A DNA stretch of 64,000 nt, from assembly GCA_024233005.1 (NCBI GenBank), contig JACKQE010000002.1, forward strand, positions 620,001 to 684,000, given 5' to 3'. Numbering within the stretch: the first letter of the stretch is position 1; the number at the start of each line of letters is the position of its first letter. Positions 17,562 to 26,894 of this stretch are shown piece by piece. The DNA comes from Akkermansiaceae bacterium. GTDB lineage: Bacteria > Verrucomicrobiota > Verrucomicrobiia > Verrucomicrobiales > DEV007. The notes under the pieces were generated by a model. The model saw nothing but the letters and a program-made list of their open reading frames with translations. It did no database searches and was not told the DNA's origin. The translations under genes and the position numbers were made by a program.

Positions 17562-18320
17562 ATGGCCAATGAATCCACCCATCCTGATCCGGTGGCCCTG
17601 CGTGACGCCTTTTTGCGGGCCATAGCTCCGGGTCACTATTTCCGGATGTTTGACTGTCTTCCCGGCATTCTGTTTTTCGCGAAGGATCCAGAAGGCAGGC
17701 TGCTGGCGGCGAATCTTCCCCTGATCCGGCATTACGGGCGCGCCACGGAAGCCGAGTTCATCGGTCTGACGGACTTCGATCTCCTGCCGCGCAGTCTGGC
17801 GGAAAAATTCCGGCAGGACGATCTGCAAGTCATGGCCACCGGGCAGCCGTTGCTCGACATTGTCGAGATCTTCGTCAAGCGTCAGGGCATTCCCGGATGG
17901 TTTGTGACAAACAAGATGCCCGTTTTTGACCACGACGGAAAAGTCATCGGGGTCATGGGAACCATCCAGGAATATGAGACCCAGGAGGATCTGCTGCCGA
18001 CTGACAGCGATCTCCAGCCGGTGCTGGCCCACATTTCGACCCATTTTCACCAGGCGCTGCCGGTGCGGGATCTGGCGGCGATGGCGGGCTTGTCGGTGCG
18101 CCAGTTCGAGCGCCGATTCAAGGAGCAACTTAAGACCGGCCCCCAGGAGTTCATCATCAAGATGCGGGTCTATGCCGCCTGTGACCTGCTGCGGCGGACC
18201 CGGCGACCCATCGTGGAAATCGGCACGGACCTCGGGTTTTATGACCAAAGCGCCTTTACCCGTCATTTTCGCCGGACCATGGGCATCACTCCGTTGCAGT
18301 ACCGCAAAACCTATCGGTGA
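17562..18320 (+). CDS. AraC-family transcriptional regulator with N-terminal PAS domain
   Basis: A 252-residue DNA-binding regulator. Residues about 30-145 form a PAS-like sensor (ILFFAKDPEGRLLAAN, then TDFDLLPRSLAEKFR, GTIQEYETQ). The C-terminal ~100 residues are two helix-turn-helix units of the AraC type: LPVRDLAAMAGLSVRQFERRFK and IVEIGTDLGFYDQSAFTRHFRR, ending GITPLQYRKTYR. The ligand is unknown. KDPG aldolase begins 117 bases downstream on the same strand, so control of sugar acid metabolism is a reasonable guess. ATG 17562 is chosen because homology begins soon after; the longer frame from 17430 overlaps the divergent gene. Confidence 0.88.
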   Translation: MANESTHPDPVALRDAFLRAIAPGHYFRMFDCLPGILFFAKDPEGRLLAANLPLIRHYGRATEAEFIGLTDFDLLPRSLAEKFRQDDLQVMATGQPLLDIVEIFVKRQGIPGWFVTNKMPVFDHDGKVIGVMGTIQEYETQEDLLPTDSDLQPVLAHISTHFHQALPVRDLAAMAGLSVRQFERRFKEQLKTGPQEFIIKMRVYAACDLLRRTRRPIVEIGTDLGFYDQSAFTRHFRRTMGITPLQYRKTYR

Positions 18321-18437
18321 GGGAGGAGGGACATACCCCAGGCGCTCTCCCCGGTTGACTCTGGCGCCGGATGGTGAAAAACTCCCGCTCCGCGCCGGTT
18401 CCTGCAGGGTGGATCCCCGGCGTCACCGCATTCCCCC

Positions 18438-19088
18438 ATGAGCATCGATCTGCAATCCCCTCTGGGACAACGTCTCACCGAGGCCCGTCTCATCGCCGTT
18501 CTGGTCATCGACCGGGTCGAGGACGCCGTGCCGCTCGCCAAGGCGCTGCTTGCGGGAGGGGTTCGGGCCATGGAACTGACACTCCGCACGCCGGTGGCCT
18601 TGGAAGCGCTGCAGGCGGTGCGTCGCGAAGTCCCGGGGATGCTGGCCGGCATCGGCACCATTCTCAGTCCCGGTCAGGTCGATGACGTGGTCGCCGCCGG
18701 GGCCGATTTCGGCGTTGCGCCGGCGGTGAATCCCGAGGTGGTGAACCACGCCCGTCTGCGCGGACTGCCCTTCGGGCCCGGGGTCATGACGCCCGGCGAC
18801 GTCGATCTGAGCCTGCGGTTGGGATGCCATTTTCTAAAGTTTTTTCCCGCCGAGTCCTCGGGCGGATTGACCCACCTGCAGAACATCGCCGCGCCTTACC
18901 TTCACCTGGGGGTGAAGTTCGTGCCGCTCGGTGGAATCAAGCTCTCCAACCTTGCCACTTACCTCGCCTCGCCCCTTGTCGGCGCGGTGGGAGGTTCCTG
19001 GTTAGCGCCGCGGGACCTCATTCAGGCCGGGGATTGGGCAGCCATTGAACAGAATGCCCGCGAGGCCATGGCCATCGCCCGACCCTGA
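18438..19088 (+). CDS. eda: 2-dehydro-3-deoxyphosphogluconate (KDPG) aldolase
   Basis: A 216-residue cytosolic class I aldolase that splits KDPG (or the galactonate analogue) into pyruvate and glyceraldehyde 3-phosphate in the Entner-Doudoroff or uronate pathways. The catalytic Glu is in AMELTLRTP and the Schiff-base Lys in FLKFFPAE; GIGTILSPGQ and PLGGIKLSN phosphate-site loops are present. Length equals E. coli Eda. The next gene, a methyltransferase, starts 19 bases later. No edd is in the window, so the role may be uronic-acid breakdown, fitting the carbohydrate-degrading character of the region. Confidence 0.93.
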   Translation: MSIDLQSPLGQRLTEARLIAVLVIDRVEDAVPLAKALLAGGVRAMELTLRTPVALEALQAVRREVPGMLAGIGTILSPGQVDDVVAAGADFGVAPAVNPEVVNHARLRGLPFGPGVMTPGDVDLSLRLGCHFLKFFPAESSGGLTHLQNIAAPYLHLGVKFVPLGGIKLSNLATYLASPLVGAVGGSWLAPRDLIQAGDWAAIEQNAREAMAIARP

Positions 19089-19107
19089 CCCCAACAGCCT
19101 TGTCACC

Positions 19108-19758
19108 ATGCCATTTGCTGAAGACGATGCCGAAGATCTCCGCCGCCTGGAGCGGTTGCTCCGGAACACGCTGCAACACGGGGATCCGGCTTTTCTGGAA
19201 CGGGCCGGCCAGGCCGAAGCGACCCGCATTCTCGATCTGGCCTGTGGTGACTGCCGGGAGGCCGACATGCTCACCGGACTTTTCGGGCGACTTGGGGCGC
19301 CGGAATCCGAGGGAGCGGAACGCCTTGTCAAACTGACCGGAGTGGACATCCGGGCGAGGGAAATCGCGGAGGCGGCGGACCGTTTCCGTTCCGGACGGCT
19401 GCCTGATGCTCCCGGAGTGAGGCGGGAATTCGAATTTCTCGCCGGTGATGCCTCCAAACTCAGGGGGCACCGGCAAATGGGGGAGGACTTTGATCTGGTC
19501 TTTCTCCGGCACCAAAATTATTGGAACGGGGAGCGTGTCTGGGAAGAAATTTTCCAAGAAGCGCTCGACAAAATGGCTCCCGAGGGACGGCTCGTCATCA
19601 CCTCCTACTTTGACCGGGAACACGGGCTGGCGTTGGAGACGATCCGCCGGCTCGGGGGGGAACTGATCACCACCGAGCGCAACAACGCTTCCCGCGACCT
19701 CGTGACCGAAGGCAAATCGGTTGACCGCCATCTCGCGGTGTTCCGTCGCAAACAGTAG
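19108..19758 (+). CDS. Class I SAM-dependent methyltransferase
   Basis: A 216-residue protein with motif I ILDLACGDCREADM, the acidic ribose-binding segment LTGVDIRAREI, FLAGDASKL and a late LVITSYFDREHG strand. The fold is clear but the substrate is not. It follows eda by 19 bases and converges on tspO, so it may be co-transcribed with eda. The start ATG 19108 sits just before the first conserved helix; a longer frame from 19045 overlaps eda. It is not similar by eye to ubiquinone or rRNA methyltransferases that I could name. Confidence 0.8.
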   Translation: MPFAEDDAEDLRRLERLLRNTLQHGDPAFLERAGQAEATRILDLACGDCREADMLTGLFGRLGAPESEGAERLVKLTGVDIRAREIAEAADRFRSGRLPDAPGVRREFEFLAGDASKLRGHRQMGEDFDLVFLRHQNYWNGERVWEEIFQEALDKMAPEGRLVITSYFDREHGLALETIRRLGGELITTERNNASRDLVTEGKSVDRHLAVFRRKQ

Positions 19759-19771
19759 GCGCAGGCTCCGG

Positions 19772-20308
19772 TTACGGGTTGAGCTGCCAGATCGCGGCGT
19801 TCAAGACCGTGGCAAAAGAGACCCAGGCCAAGTAGGGCACCATCATCCAACCCGCCGCCCGCGAAATCCGCCAGAAAGCGATGAGGGTGGCCAGAATGGT
19901 CACCCAGAGGAGCCCAATCGTCGCCAAGGCCCACCCCGGCTGGTGAAAGCGGAAAAAAACCTCTGACCATGCGGCATTCTGCAGCAGTTGGCAGAAGAAC
20001 AAGGCCAGGGCGAGCCGGACCTCGAATCGCTTGGGAGAAAGCCAAACCCGCCAAGCGGCGATCGCCATCAGCGTGTAGAGCAGGGTCCAGACGGGACCGA
20101 AGAGCCAGCTGGGAGGATTCCAGGTGGGCTTGTTCAGTTGGGCATACCAGACCGGAATTTCCGGGATAGTGGTCCGGCTGCCCACGGCTGCCGTTCCATA
20201 GCACGCCAGAAGGAAAAACGCCAGCATTCCCCAAGCAAGGCGGTGGGATGACTTCCCTTGGGCCGTTTTCACCGGAGGAGCAGGAAGGGAAGGGGAGGTG
20301 CTGCTCAT
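19772..20308 (-). CDS. tspO: TspO/MBR family membrane protein
   Basis: A 178-residue protein with five transmembrane helices and the typical aromatic pattern: WYAQLNKPTWNPPSWLFGPVW in the first loop, then AWRVWLS, NAAWSEVFF and LAWVSFATVLNAAIW. TspO homologues bind tetrapyrroles such as protoporphyrin and have been linked to stress or light regulation in bacteria. The N-terminal ~25 residues are a Ser/Pro/Lys-rich extension longer than usual. It is the last gene of a minus-strand run and lies 18 bases after the glyoxalase-like gene. Confidence 0.92.
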   Translation of the reverse strand: MSSTSPSLPAPPVKTAQGKSSHRLAWGMLAFFLLACYGTAAVGSRTTIPEIPVWYAQLNKPTWNPPSWLFGPVWTLLYTLMAIAAWRVWLSPKRFEVRLALALFFCQLLQNAAWSEVFFRFHQPGWALATIGLLWVTILATLIAFWRISRAAGWMMVPYLAWVSFATVLNAAIWQLNP

Positions 20309-20326
20309 GAGTCTTTGCGACTGAAA

Positions 20327-20710
20327 TTACTTCCTTTCCAGGATCTCCACTTCATAGCCATCAGGGTCGGTCACGAAGGCCATCTTCATTTTCTTGCCAC
20401 TGGGGAATGCCTCGCGCCAGTCACCGGGCCAGATCTCAAGACCGGCTTTTTCCAGGCCGCCGCAATAGGCCAGGATGTCCTCGACGCCGATCGCGGTGTG
20501 CATGAGATCCTCGGGGAAACGGACCTCGAACTCCGGAGAGAAACAGAGTTCGAGAAAGTGTTCGTTGCCCTCCAGTTCAAGAAACGCCAGCTGGTTGCCG
20601 GCGGGAGATTTCTCCGTGCGTCGGGTGCAGCGGAAGCCGAGGGTTTCGTAAAAAGCGATGGAACGCTCCAGATCGCTGACACGGATGCGGGTGTGGAGAA
20701 ATTTGATCAT
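20327..20710 (-). CDS. Glyoxalase I-like VOC family protein
   Basis: A 127-residue vicinal-oxygen-chelate protein resembling lactoylglutathione lyase, which converts the hemithioacetal of methylglyoxal. The start MIKFLHTRIRVSDLERSIAFYETLGF matches GloA. Four potential metal ligands are in the expected order: His 6, a Glu in NEHFLEL, His in LMHTAIGVED and Glu in GYEVEILE. Whether glutathione or another thiol is used is not known. I took ATG 20710; the longer frame upstream has no family match. It lies between mazG (67 bases) and tspO (18 bases). Confidence 0.87.
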   Translation of the reverse strand: MIKFLHTRIRVSDLERSIAFYETLGFRCTRRTEKSPAGNQLAFLELEGNEHFLELCFSPEFEVRFPEDLMHTAIGVEDILAYCGGLEKAGLEIWPGDWREAFPSGKKMKMAFVTDPDGYEVEILERK

Positions 20711-20777
20711 GACTCCCGCAATGTGGCCCGGGGTGGCGGGGTCGCAAGTCCAATCCCCCCGTGGAGTCCGAGTCCCC

Positions 20778-21620
20778 TCATTTGGTTTTGGCGGCGTTCC
20801 ACGCGGCGTCCTTTTCTTCCAGGCTGGCGGCATCGAGGGTCTTTCCAGCCAAACGAAGGGTGTCTTCGACCGATTGAAAGCGGCGCACAAACTTGGTGTT
20901 GGCGGCGGCGAGGAGATTCTCGGGATCCAGACCGCACTTGCGCACGAGGTTCACCGTCGCGAAGAGCAGATCCCCCAGTTCCTCGGCGACCCGGGCCGGG
21001 TCACCGGACTCCAGGGCCTCCGCGACCTCGTCCACTTCTTCCCGGACTTTCGGCAGGACCTGCTCCGGATGCGGCCAGTCGAAGCCGACCTTGGCGGCCT
21101 TCTTCTGGATCTTGGCGGCCTGCATCAGCGCCGGCAAAGGACCCTGGGCGCTCTGAATGTGGTATTCCGCGGAAGCCTTGCCGGCGGTGGCGCGTTCCTG
21201 CTGCTTGATCTGATCCCATTGCCGCAGCACTCCCTGCGAGTCCCCGACCACCCTGTCGCCGAAGACATGCGGGTGACGCCGAATCAGCTTTTCACAGATC
21301 GCGGCGGCGACGTCATCCAGATCAAACGAGCCGGTTTCGGAGCCGATTTCGGCATGAAAGACCGGTTGGAGGAGCAGGTCGCCCAACTCATCGACGATGG
21401 CCTCCCGGTCCCCCGAGCGGATGGCTTCCGCGACTTCGTAGGCTTCCTCGATCAAGCAGGGGAGCAGCGAGAGGTGGGTCTGCTCGGCGTCCCAGGGGCA
21501 GCCGCCGGGGGCGCGGAGCCGGTGCATGAGGCGTTGCAGACGCTCCAACGGGGGCAGGGCGAGCAGCGCGGCCACTTCGTCGCCGTCATCGCTTGGGGTC
21601 TGGGAGATAGGGGGATTCAT
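20778..21620 (-). CDS. mazG: Nucleoside triphosphate pyrophosphohydrolase MazG
   Basis: A 280-residue all-alpha NTP pyrophosphatase that hydrolyses (d)NTPs to monophosphates, a house-cleaning enzyme. Both MazG repeats are present, each with the metal-binding EExxE...ExxD pattern: EEAYEVAEAI with VDELGDLLLQ in the first and EEVDEVAEAL with VAEELGDLLF in the second. The GGCPWDAEQTH motif near residue 40 is typical. Length is near E. coli MazG (263). It lies 27 bases after murJ on the same strand. Confidence 0.94.
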   Translation of the reverse strand: MNPPISQTPSDDGDEVAALLALPPLERLQRLMHRLRAPGGCPWDAEQTHLSLLPCLIEEAYEVAEAIRSGDREAIVDELGDLLLQPVFHAEIGSETGSFDLDDVAAAICEKLIRRHPHVFGDRVVGDSQGVLRQWDQIKQQERATAGKASAEYHIQSAQGPLPALMQAAKIQKKAAKVGFDWPHPEQVLPKVREEVDEVAEALESGDPARVAEELGDLLFATVNLVRKCGLDPENLLAAANTKFVRRFQSVEDTLRLAGKTLDAASLEEKDAAWNAAKTK

Positions 21621-21647
21621 AGAAAGTCGGTGGTTGCGGCAGGTGGC

Positions 21648-23282
21648 TTACCTCTTGAACTTGCGGCGGACGATGTCGAAGAATTGCCGGGCTTCGCCGA
21701 CATGGAGAAGGATGGCAATGCCGAAGTAAGCCGCTCCCGCGGTGCCGATGAGCGCGAGAAGCAGAACCGCGCGCCGTGGCAGGGTAAAATGATCCCAGTC
21801 AGCAAGCAGCCAATGGTTTCCCGCCACGGCCACCAGGGCAAGGGCCAGCAGGGAAGGCACGAGCCGGGCCAGGGTGGCGAACAGTTTCCCGGTGTCGAGT
21901 CCCCCGGCGATGCGGGCGAGCACCCCGTAAAGGGCCAGGCAGTTGGTGCAGGCGATCACGGCGGTAGAGAGGGCGAGATATTCATGGCCGAGTTTGAACA
22001 CGAACACGAAGACCGAGTTCAGCGCGGCATTGAGCCCGATCGAGACGAGCGCGACCACCATGGGGATGAACCGGCGGTCGATCGCGGTGAAGGCGGGCTG
22101 GATGACTTTGATGCAGGAATAGAAAACCAGGCCGACCGCATACCAGCGCAGGGCGAGGGCTGTCGCGTGGGTTTCCTCGGCGGTGAACCTCCCGTGCTCA
22201 TAAATCAGGGAGATGACCGGCTCGGCCAGCAGGTAAAGCCCGAGTGCCGAGGGCAGGGTGAGAAAAATGACGAGGCGGTTGCCCGCGCCAAGCACCTCGC
22301 GGAAGCGGGGGGTGAGGCCTTCGGTCGCCACCCGGGACAGCACCGGCAGGGTCACCGTGGCCACCGCGACTCCGAAAACCCCGAGGGGAAGTTGCATGAG
22401 ACGGAACGCATTGCTAAGCCACGAAACCGGGCCATCCTTCACCGCCAGACTGGAGGCGAAAATGGTGTTAAGGAATACATTGACCTGCACGGCGCTCCCC
22501 GCGATCACCGCCGGCCACATCAAGGAAAGAATGCGCCGCACCCCGGAGTCCGACCAGTCACGGCTGAAGCGAAAGCGGTAACCGCAGCGGCGGAGGCTCG
22601 GCAGCTGGAAGGTGAGCTGCGCCAGTCCTCCCAGGAGCGTCCCGAAGCTGAATCCCATGAGGGCCCGGGGACCCCAGGCCGGATCGAGAAGCCAGCCCAG
22701 ACCGACCCCGCCGACGATGGAGACGAGGTTGAAAAAGCTGCTCGCGGTGGCGGGCACACCGTAGATTTTTTTTGAATTGAGAATACCCATGACCAGCGCC
22801 GCCAGTGACACCAAGAGGATGAACGGGAACATGATGCGGGTTAGCAGAATGGTCAGTTCCAACTTCGCGGGATCGTTCCGCCATCCGCTGGCCAGCAGGG
22901 TGACAAAGGGATCGGCCAGGAGGATGCCGGCGAGGCTGACCGCGCTCATGAAGACAGCGGCGAGGCTGATGATGCGATGGGCCAGTTGCCAGGCGGCGCC
23001 GTCGCCTTCCGTCTTCAGTTTTTGTGAAAACACGGTGACGAAAGCCGTGCTTAGCGCGCCTTCGGCGAAAAGGTCGCGCAGCATGTTGGGAATGCGGAAG
23101 GCGACAAGGAAACAGTCGCGCAGTTCCTTGGTGAACAGGGCGGAGAACACCATGTCGCGGACCAGTCCAAGGATCCGGCTGCCGAGAATGGCGACAGCCA
23201 CCACCCCGGTGGCCCGGGCTCCCGCGGGTTTTTCGTCGGCGGCATCCGGAGCGGGTGGCGGGTTGCTGGGCGGAGGGGACAT
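21648..23282 (-). CDS. murJ: Lipid II flippase MurJ
   Basis: A 544-residue polytopic protein with about 14 hydrophobic helices, which moves lipid II across the inner membrane for peptidoglycan synthesis. The N-terminal helix region SRILGLVRDMVFSALF and the following AFRIPNMLRDLFAEGALSTAFV are strongly characteristic of MurJ/MviN, as is the central PAFTAIDRRFIPM. It is preceded by a Pro/Ala-rich cytoplasmic extension. I took ATG 23282; another in-frame ATG exists at 23318. A true MurJ supports a peptidoglycan wall in this organism. It sits between pcrA (75 bases) and mazG (27 bases). Confidence 0.95.
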   Translation of the reverse strand: MSPPPSNPPPAPDAADEKPAGARATGVVAVAILGSRILGLVRDMVFSALFTKELRDCFLVAFRIPNMLRDLFAEGALSTAFVTVFSQKLKTEGDGAAWQLAHRIISLAAVFMSAVSLAGILLADPFVTLLASGWRNDPAKLELTILLTRIMFPFILLVSLAALVMGILNSKKIYGVPATASSFFNLVSIVGGVGLGWLLDPAWGPRALMGFSFGTLLGGLAQLTFQLPSLRRCGYRFRFSRDWSDSGVRRILSLMWPAVIAGSAVQVNVFLNTIFASSLAVKDGPVSWLSNAFRLMQLPLGVFGVAVATVTLPVLSRVATEGLTPRFREVLGAGNRLVIFLTLPSALGLYLLAEPVISLIYEHGRFTAEETHATALALRWYAVGLVFYSCIKVIQPAFTAIDRRFIPMVVALVSIGLNAALNSVFVFVFKLGHEYLALSTAVIACTNCLALYGVLARIAGGLDTGKLFATLARLVPSLLALALVAVAGNHWLLADWDHFTLPRRAVLLLALIGTAGAAYFGIAILLHVGEARQFFDIVRRKFKR

Positions 23283-23357
23283 GTGCGGAAAGGGCGTGAG
23301 AGCTAAAGGCGTGATCAACCGGGATGGCCGACCCTGTTTCGGGGATAGGGCCGCATT

Positions 23358-25397
23358 TCAGAAAGGAGAACGTCCCCGGACCGCGCCGACATTCCAGACT
23401 TCGACCGCGTTTTCGGGGAGTTCTTCGAGAAACCGGGACGGCTCCTGGGTGCCGATCCCGCTCCAGGAACCTCCCCACCAGAGTGGGTAGGTGAGGAACA
23501 ACTGATCCTCGGCACGGGTCACGGCGACATAAAAGAGCCGGCGCTCTTCCTCCAGTCCGGTGCCGTCCTCATCGTTCTCGATGACGCGCTTGTTGGGAAA
23601 CATTCCCTCGGCGAGCCAGGCCACAAAAACGGCCTGCCATTCGAGGCCTTTGGCCTGATGGACGGTTGAGAGACAGACCGATTGTTCCTCGCGGACGGCT
23701 CCGCCCGCTCCTGCCGCATCCTGGCCGGCGAGCAGGGAGAGCTGGGAAAGAAACTCCCCGATGTCGGAAAAGCCGCGGGAGAAGCTGTGGAGATGCTCCA
23801 GGTCTTCCAGCCGGTTCACGGCATTGGGGAAAGACTTTTCGGCATACTCGCGGTAGACGCCCTCGACGATGCTGGTCATCATTTCAGCAGGAGGCTTGGG
23901 CTCGCCAGCCTCGGTCATCAGTTCGTCCAGAGTGTAGGCCATCTGCTCCCAAGCTTCGCGGCTTTTTGCCGGGACCGGGAGCGTGAGGAGGATTTCCGAG
24001 AAGCAGGGCACGACCGGGGCTCCGGCGGCATCGCTGAGCAACCACCGGTCCCAGATTTTGGTCGCGGTTTTGGCCCCGATGCCGGGGAGGAGTTTCAGCA
24101 TGCGGTGGAACGCCACCTCGTCACGCCGGTTCGCGGCAAACCGCATGAAGCTGGCGACATCCTTGACATGGGCCTGCTCAAAAAACCTCAGCCCACTGGT
24201 CACGGTGAAGGGGATGCCTCGCCGGGTCAGCTCCATCTGGATTTCCATGGAGTGAAAGTGGGCGCGGTAGAGGACGGCCATCGCGGACCATTCGAGGCCC
24301 TCCTCGTCGTGCAGTTCCTGCAGCCGCTGGGCGATGAAGGAGGCCTGCATGTTCACATCCTGCAAGGGCACCAGGGCGGGGAGGGCGGCGGCTTCGGGGC
24401 GGGCCGGGGCCAGCTCCTTGCGGAACTGGTGTTCATTGCGCAAAATCGAGGCGTTGGCCAACTCCAGGATCTGCGGGACACTGCGGTAGTTGGTCTCAAT
24501 CTTGTGAACGTGGGCCCCGGGGTAGCGTGTCGAGAAATCGAGGATGTTGCGGAAGTCCGCCCCCCGCCAGGAATAGATCGACTGGGCATCATCTCCGACC
24601 ACCATGAGGTTTTTGTGATGGGCGGCAAATAGGTCGATCATTTCTCCCTGGATGGCATTGGTGTCCTGGTACTCGTCGACGAGGACAAACTCGAACCGGC
24701 GTTGGTAGGAGTCCGCGATGCCGGGATGGTCTTGCAGTAGCCGGACCGTTTTCACCAGCAGATCGTCGAAGTCGAAGCAGTTGGTTTTTTGCTTTCGCCG
24801 TTCGTATTCCTCACCGATGCGGGCAATGGCCTCCTGGTGATGGGCGAGATAGGAATACCGTGTTTCCAGCGTGTCCTCAAGGGATGCCGTGGTGTTCTGC
24901 GAGAGGCTGAGCACGTCGGCCACCACTTCCGGCTTGGGAAAACGTCCTGCTTTGGGGTCGATTCCGCAGTCCTGGTAGACCGAGAGCAGGAGGTCTTTTT
25001 GATCCTCCCGGTCCATGATGGTAAAATTGCGGGCCCAGCCAAGGATGTCCGCATGGGCCCGCAGGACCCGGTTGCCGACCGAGTGGAAAGTCCCCCCCCA
25101 GAGTTCCTGGGTGTCCACGCCGACGAGGCGCCGGACCCGGTCCAGCATTTCGTGGGCGGCTTTGTTGGTGAAAGTCAGGAGCAGGATGCGGGCGGGAGGA
25201 ATGCCATTGTCGAGGAGGTAGGCGACTCGGTAGGTGAGGGTCCGGGTTTTGCCGCTCCCGGCACCGGCGATGACCAGCGTGGGACCAGGGGGCGACGTGA
25301 CCGCGGCATGCTGCTGGGTATTCAATTCCGCGGCATAGTTGATGCCGGAGTGCGGGCGCGCCGGGGTGGCGCTCTGGAGAGTGTAATTCCGAGCCAT
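23358..25397 (-). CDS. pcrA: UvrD/PcrA-type superfamily 1A DNA helicase
   Basis: A 679-residue ATP-dependent 3'-5' helicase for repair and replication-fork maintenance. Motifs seen in order: Q-motif region AAELNTQQHAAV, Walker A GAGSGKTRTLTYR, Ia LTFTNKAAHEM, Walker B/II VLVDEYQDTNAIQ, III VVGDDAQSIYSWRGA, IV TNYRS, V STVHQAKGLEW, VI FYVAVTRAEDQL. It is shorter than typical PcrA/UvrD (about 720-770), lacking much of the disordered C-terminal tail. PcrA, UvrD and Rep cannot be told apart firmly from this. ATG 25397 begins MARNYTLQ; the longer frame to 25436 adds no homology. Confidence 0.93.
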   Translation of the reverse strand: MARNYTLQSATPARPHSGINYAAELNTQQHAAVTSPPGPTLVIAGAGSGKTRTLTYRVAYLLDNGIPPARILLLTFTNKAAHEMLDRVRRLVGVDTQELWGGTFHSVGNRVLRAHADILGWARNFTIMDREDQKDLLLSVYQDCGIDPKAGRFPKPEVVADVLSLSQNTTASLEDTLETRYSYLAHHQEAIARIGEEYERRKQKTNCFDFDDLLVKTVRLLQDHPGIADSYQRRFEFVLVDEYQDTNAIQGEMIDLFAAHHKNLMVVGDDAQSIYSWRGADFRNILDFSTRYPGAHVHKIETNYRSVPQILELANASILRNEHQFRKELAPARPEAAALPALVPLQDVNMQASFIAQRLQELHDEEGLEWSAMAVLYRAHFHSMEIQMELTRRGIPFTVTSGLRFFEQAHVKDVASFMRFAANRRDEVAFHRMLKLLPGIGAKTATKIWDRWLLSDAAGAPVVPCFSEILLTLPVPAKSREAWEQMAYTLDELMTEAGEPKPPAEMMTSIVEGVYREYAEKSFPNAVNRLEDLEHLHSFSRGFSDIGEFLSQLSLLAGQDAAGAGGAVREEQSVCLSTVHQAKGLEWQAVFVAWLAEGMFPNKRVIENDEDGTGLEEERRLFYVAVTRAEDQLFLTYPLWWGGSWSGIGTQEPSRFLEELPENAVEVWNVGAVRGRSPF

Positions 25398-25483
25398 GAG
25401 TGAAACGTCCCCGTATTGGACCCCGGAACACGGCACAAATCAAACGGGAACGGGTGGGGGCCGCATTTCCCGGACTGTCCCGG

Positions 25484-26680
25484 TCACCACCCGGCCACGC
25501 TTCGCGGCAGAGCTCTCATCAGGTCCCATAGCAGTTCGTCTCCGGCGCGGGTCCAGCCCTCCTTGGGCGGATGGTAGGACGGTGCGACCACGCTGCCGTC
25601 CCTCACATAAGTGCCGTCCAGCAAAGTGTGCGAGCTTTTCACCCTCACGATCCATTCGGTCGTGTTGTCCTGGGGGGGCAGGATCTCCGCCGCCGTCTCC
25701 ACCAGGCCGTCATTCGGACCGATCCAGGGGGTCTGCCGGGCCACCGTCCGGGAAATCAACCCGAATAGCCGGTGCTTGTGGGTGCTGCCATCCCTTCCCT
25801 CTGGAATGGCCACGTAATGCACGGCGGTGACCCGCGGCAGCACTTCCCCCAGCCGGGGCATGCCACAGGCCGACCAGGGATCCTGACCGAGGGCGGCCAG
25901 ATCTTCACATCCCTGGCGGGTGCCTTTGGAAAGGGAGTTCAGATGGCTGCGGAAAGCCTTGGCCTGGGGGGTCTCCCGGTTGGCGCCCCAGTCGGCGATG
26001 ACGGAACCTCGGAGCGCTCCCGCGCATTGCACCCAGAGCCTCACTTTCTCCCGCTCAGACCGGGGTAGTTTCCTTGCCTGACTGGCGAGCCAGGTCGACC
26101 AGTCGTGTCCCCCCTTGGAAAAGCCGACCAGCATGGCCCGGTCCACCTTCGGCAGTCCCTCCTCCAAGGCGCACTGAATGTCTTTGGCATCTTCCTCGGC
26201 GGTGCCCCAGTCGTGCAGGGGGATCAATTCCGCCCGCCATCCGTCGCGGCGCAACGATGCAACGGTCTCCCGGATGATCTGGGCCGACCCGCCTCCTTTC
26301 TGGCGGTATCCGAGGACCAAATATATGCCGGTCCGGGCGCGCAAGTTCCTTGGCAGGGTGGCGAGAGAATCAGCCGGGACTTCCGAATCGGGGAGTTTCT
26401 TCACTTCGGCAAGCCGCTTTTCCAAATAGCCCTGACCATCGTCGCGGGCCTCCAAGGCCTCCACCAGGCGGTCGCGGGCCTCCGCCATGCCCAGCGACAT
26501 TCTCCATTCGCGCGCCACGTGGAGCAGATCGGTCCGGGGCCCCGCCACCACCGGGGCCGCAGGTCGTGTCGTGTGGCATGCGGAAAGCCCGAGTATCAGT
26601 GGCAACCAAATGCTGCTGAAGCTCCTGCGATGCGAGGCGCGATCAACGCATTCCTCTCCGGAACGGTTCATGCGGCACAC
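25484..26680 (-). CDS. Putative lipoprotein with alpha/beta-hydrolase fold
   Basis: A 398-residue protein. A basic, then hydrophobic leader ends in lipobox LSAC with Cys 35 as the likely lipidated residue. The body has GIYLVLGYRQKGGG, then the nucleophile elbow MLVGFSKGGHDWSTW (GxSxG with Ser in GFSKG), acidic segments, and a late KSSHTLLDG with a candidate catalytic His. This suggests an envelope-anchored esterase or lipase-like enzyme with unknown substrate. Starts at 26680 or 26671 are both possible. It is the first gene of the minus-strand run and is divergent from the aconitase gene (214-base spacer). Confidence 0.7.
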   Translation of the reverse strand: MCRMNRSGEECVDRASHRRSFSSIWLPLILGLSACHTTRPAAPVVAGPRTDLLHVAREWRMSLGMAEARDRLVEALEARDDGQGYLEKRLAEVKKLPDSEVPADSLATLPRNLRARTGIYLVLGYRQKGGGSAQIIRETVASLRRDGWRAELIPLHDWGTAEEDAKDIQCALEEGLPKVDRAMLVGFSKGGHDWSTWLASQARKLPRSEREKVRLWVQCAGALRGSVIADWGANRETPQAKAFRSHLNSLSKGTRQGCEDLAALGQDPWSACGMPRLGEVLPRVTAVHYVAIPEGRDGSTHKHRLFGLISRTVARQTPWIGPNDGLVETAAEILPPQDNTTEWIVRVKSSHTLLDGTYVRDGSVVAPSYHPPKEGWTRAGDELLWDLMRALPRSVAGW

Positions 26681-26894
26681 TGTGCCAGAATTGTTTCATT
26701 TGTCATCCCGCATTCTTCCGGGGATCGTCTCCATCCTGTCACCCCGGCCCCTGGCGGTCCGTTCTACCGGGGGGGCGGAATTCGGCAAACTCCTCCCTTG
26801 CTCCCTCGGGCATTGGGCGTAAAATTTGCGTCCCCTTGAGGGGCCGGTATTTTTCAAAAGGTGCCGTCCCCATATCTATTCACCGCACGACCAG

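Noticed and set aside
20658..22775. A very long open frame (705 codons) on the plus strand
   Set aside because: It lies opposite mazG and murJ, which have clear family motifs. Its translation is rich in Gly, Arg, Glu and His without any family feature, as expected for an antisense frame in high-GC DNA.
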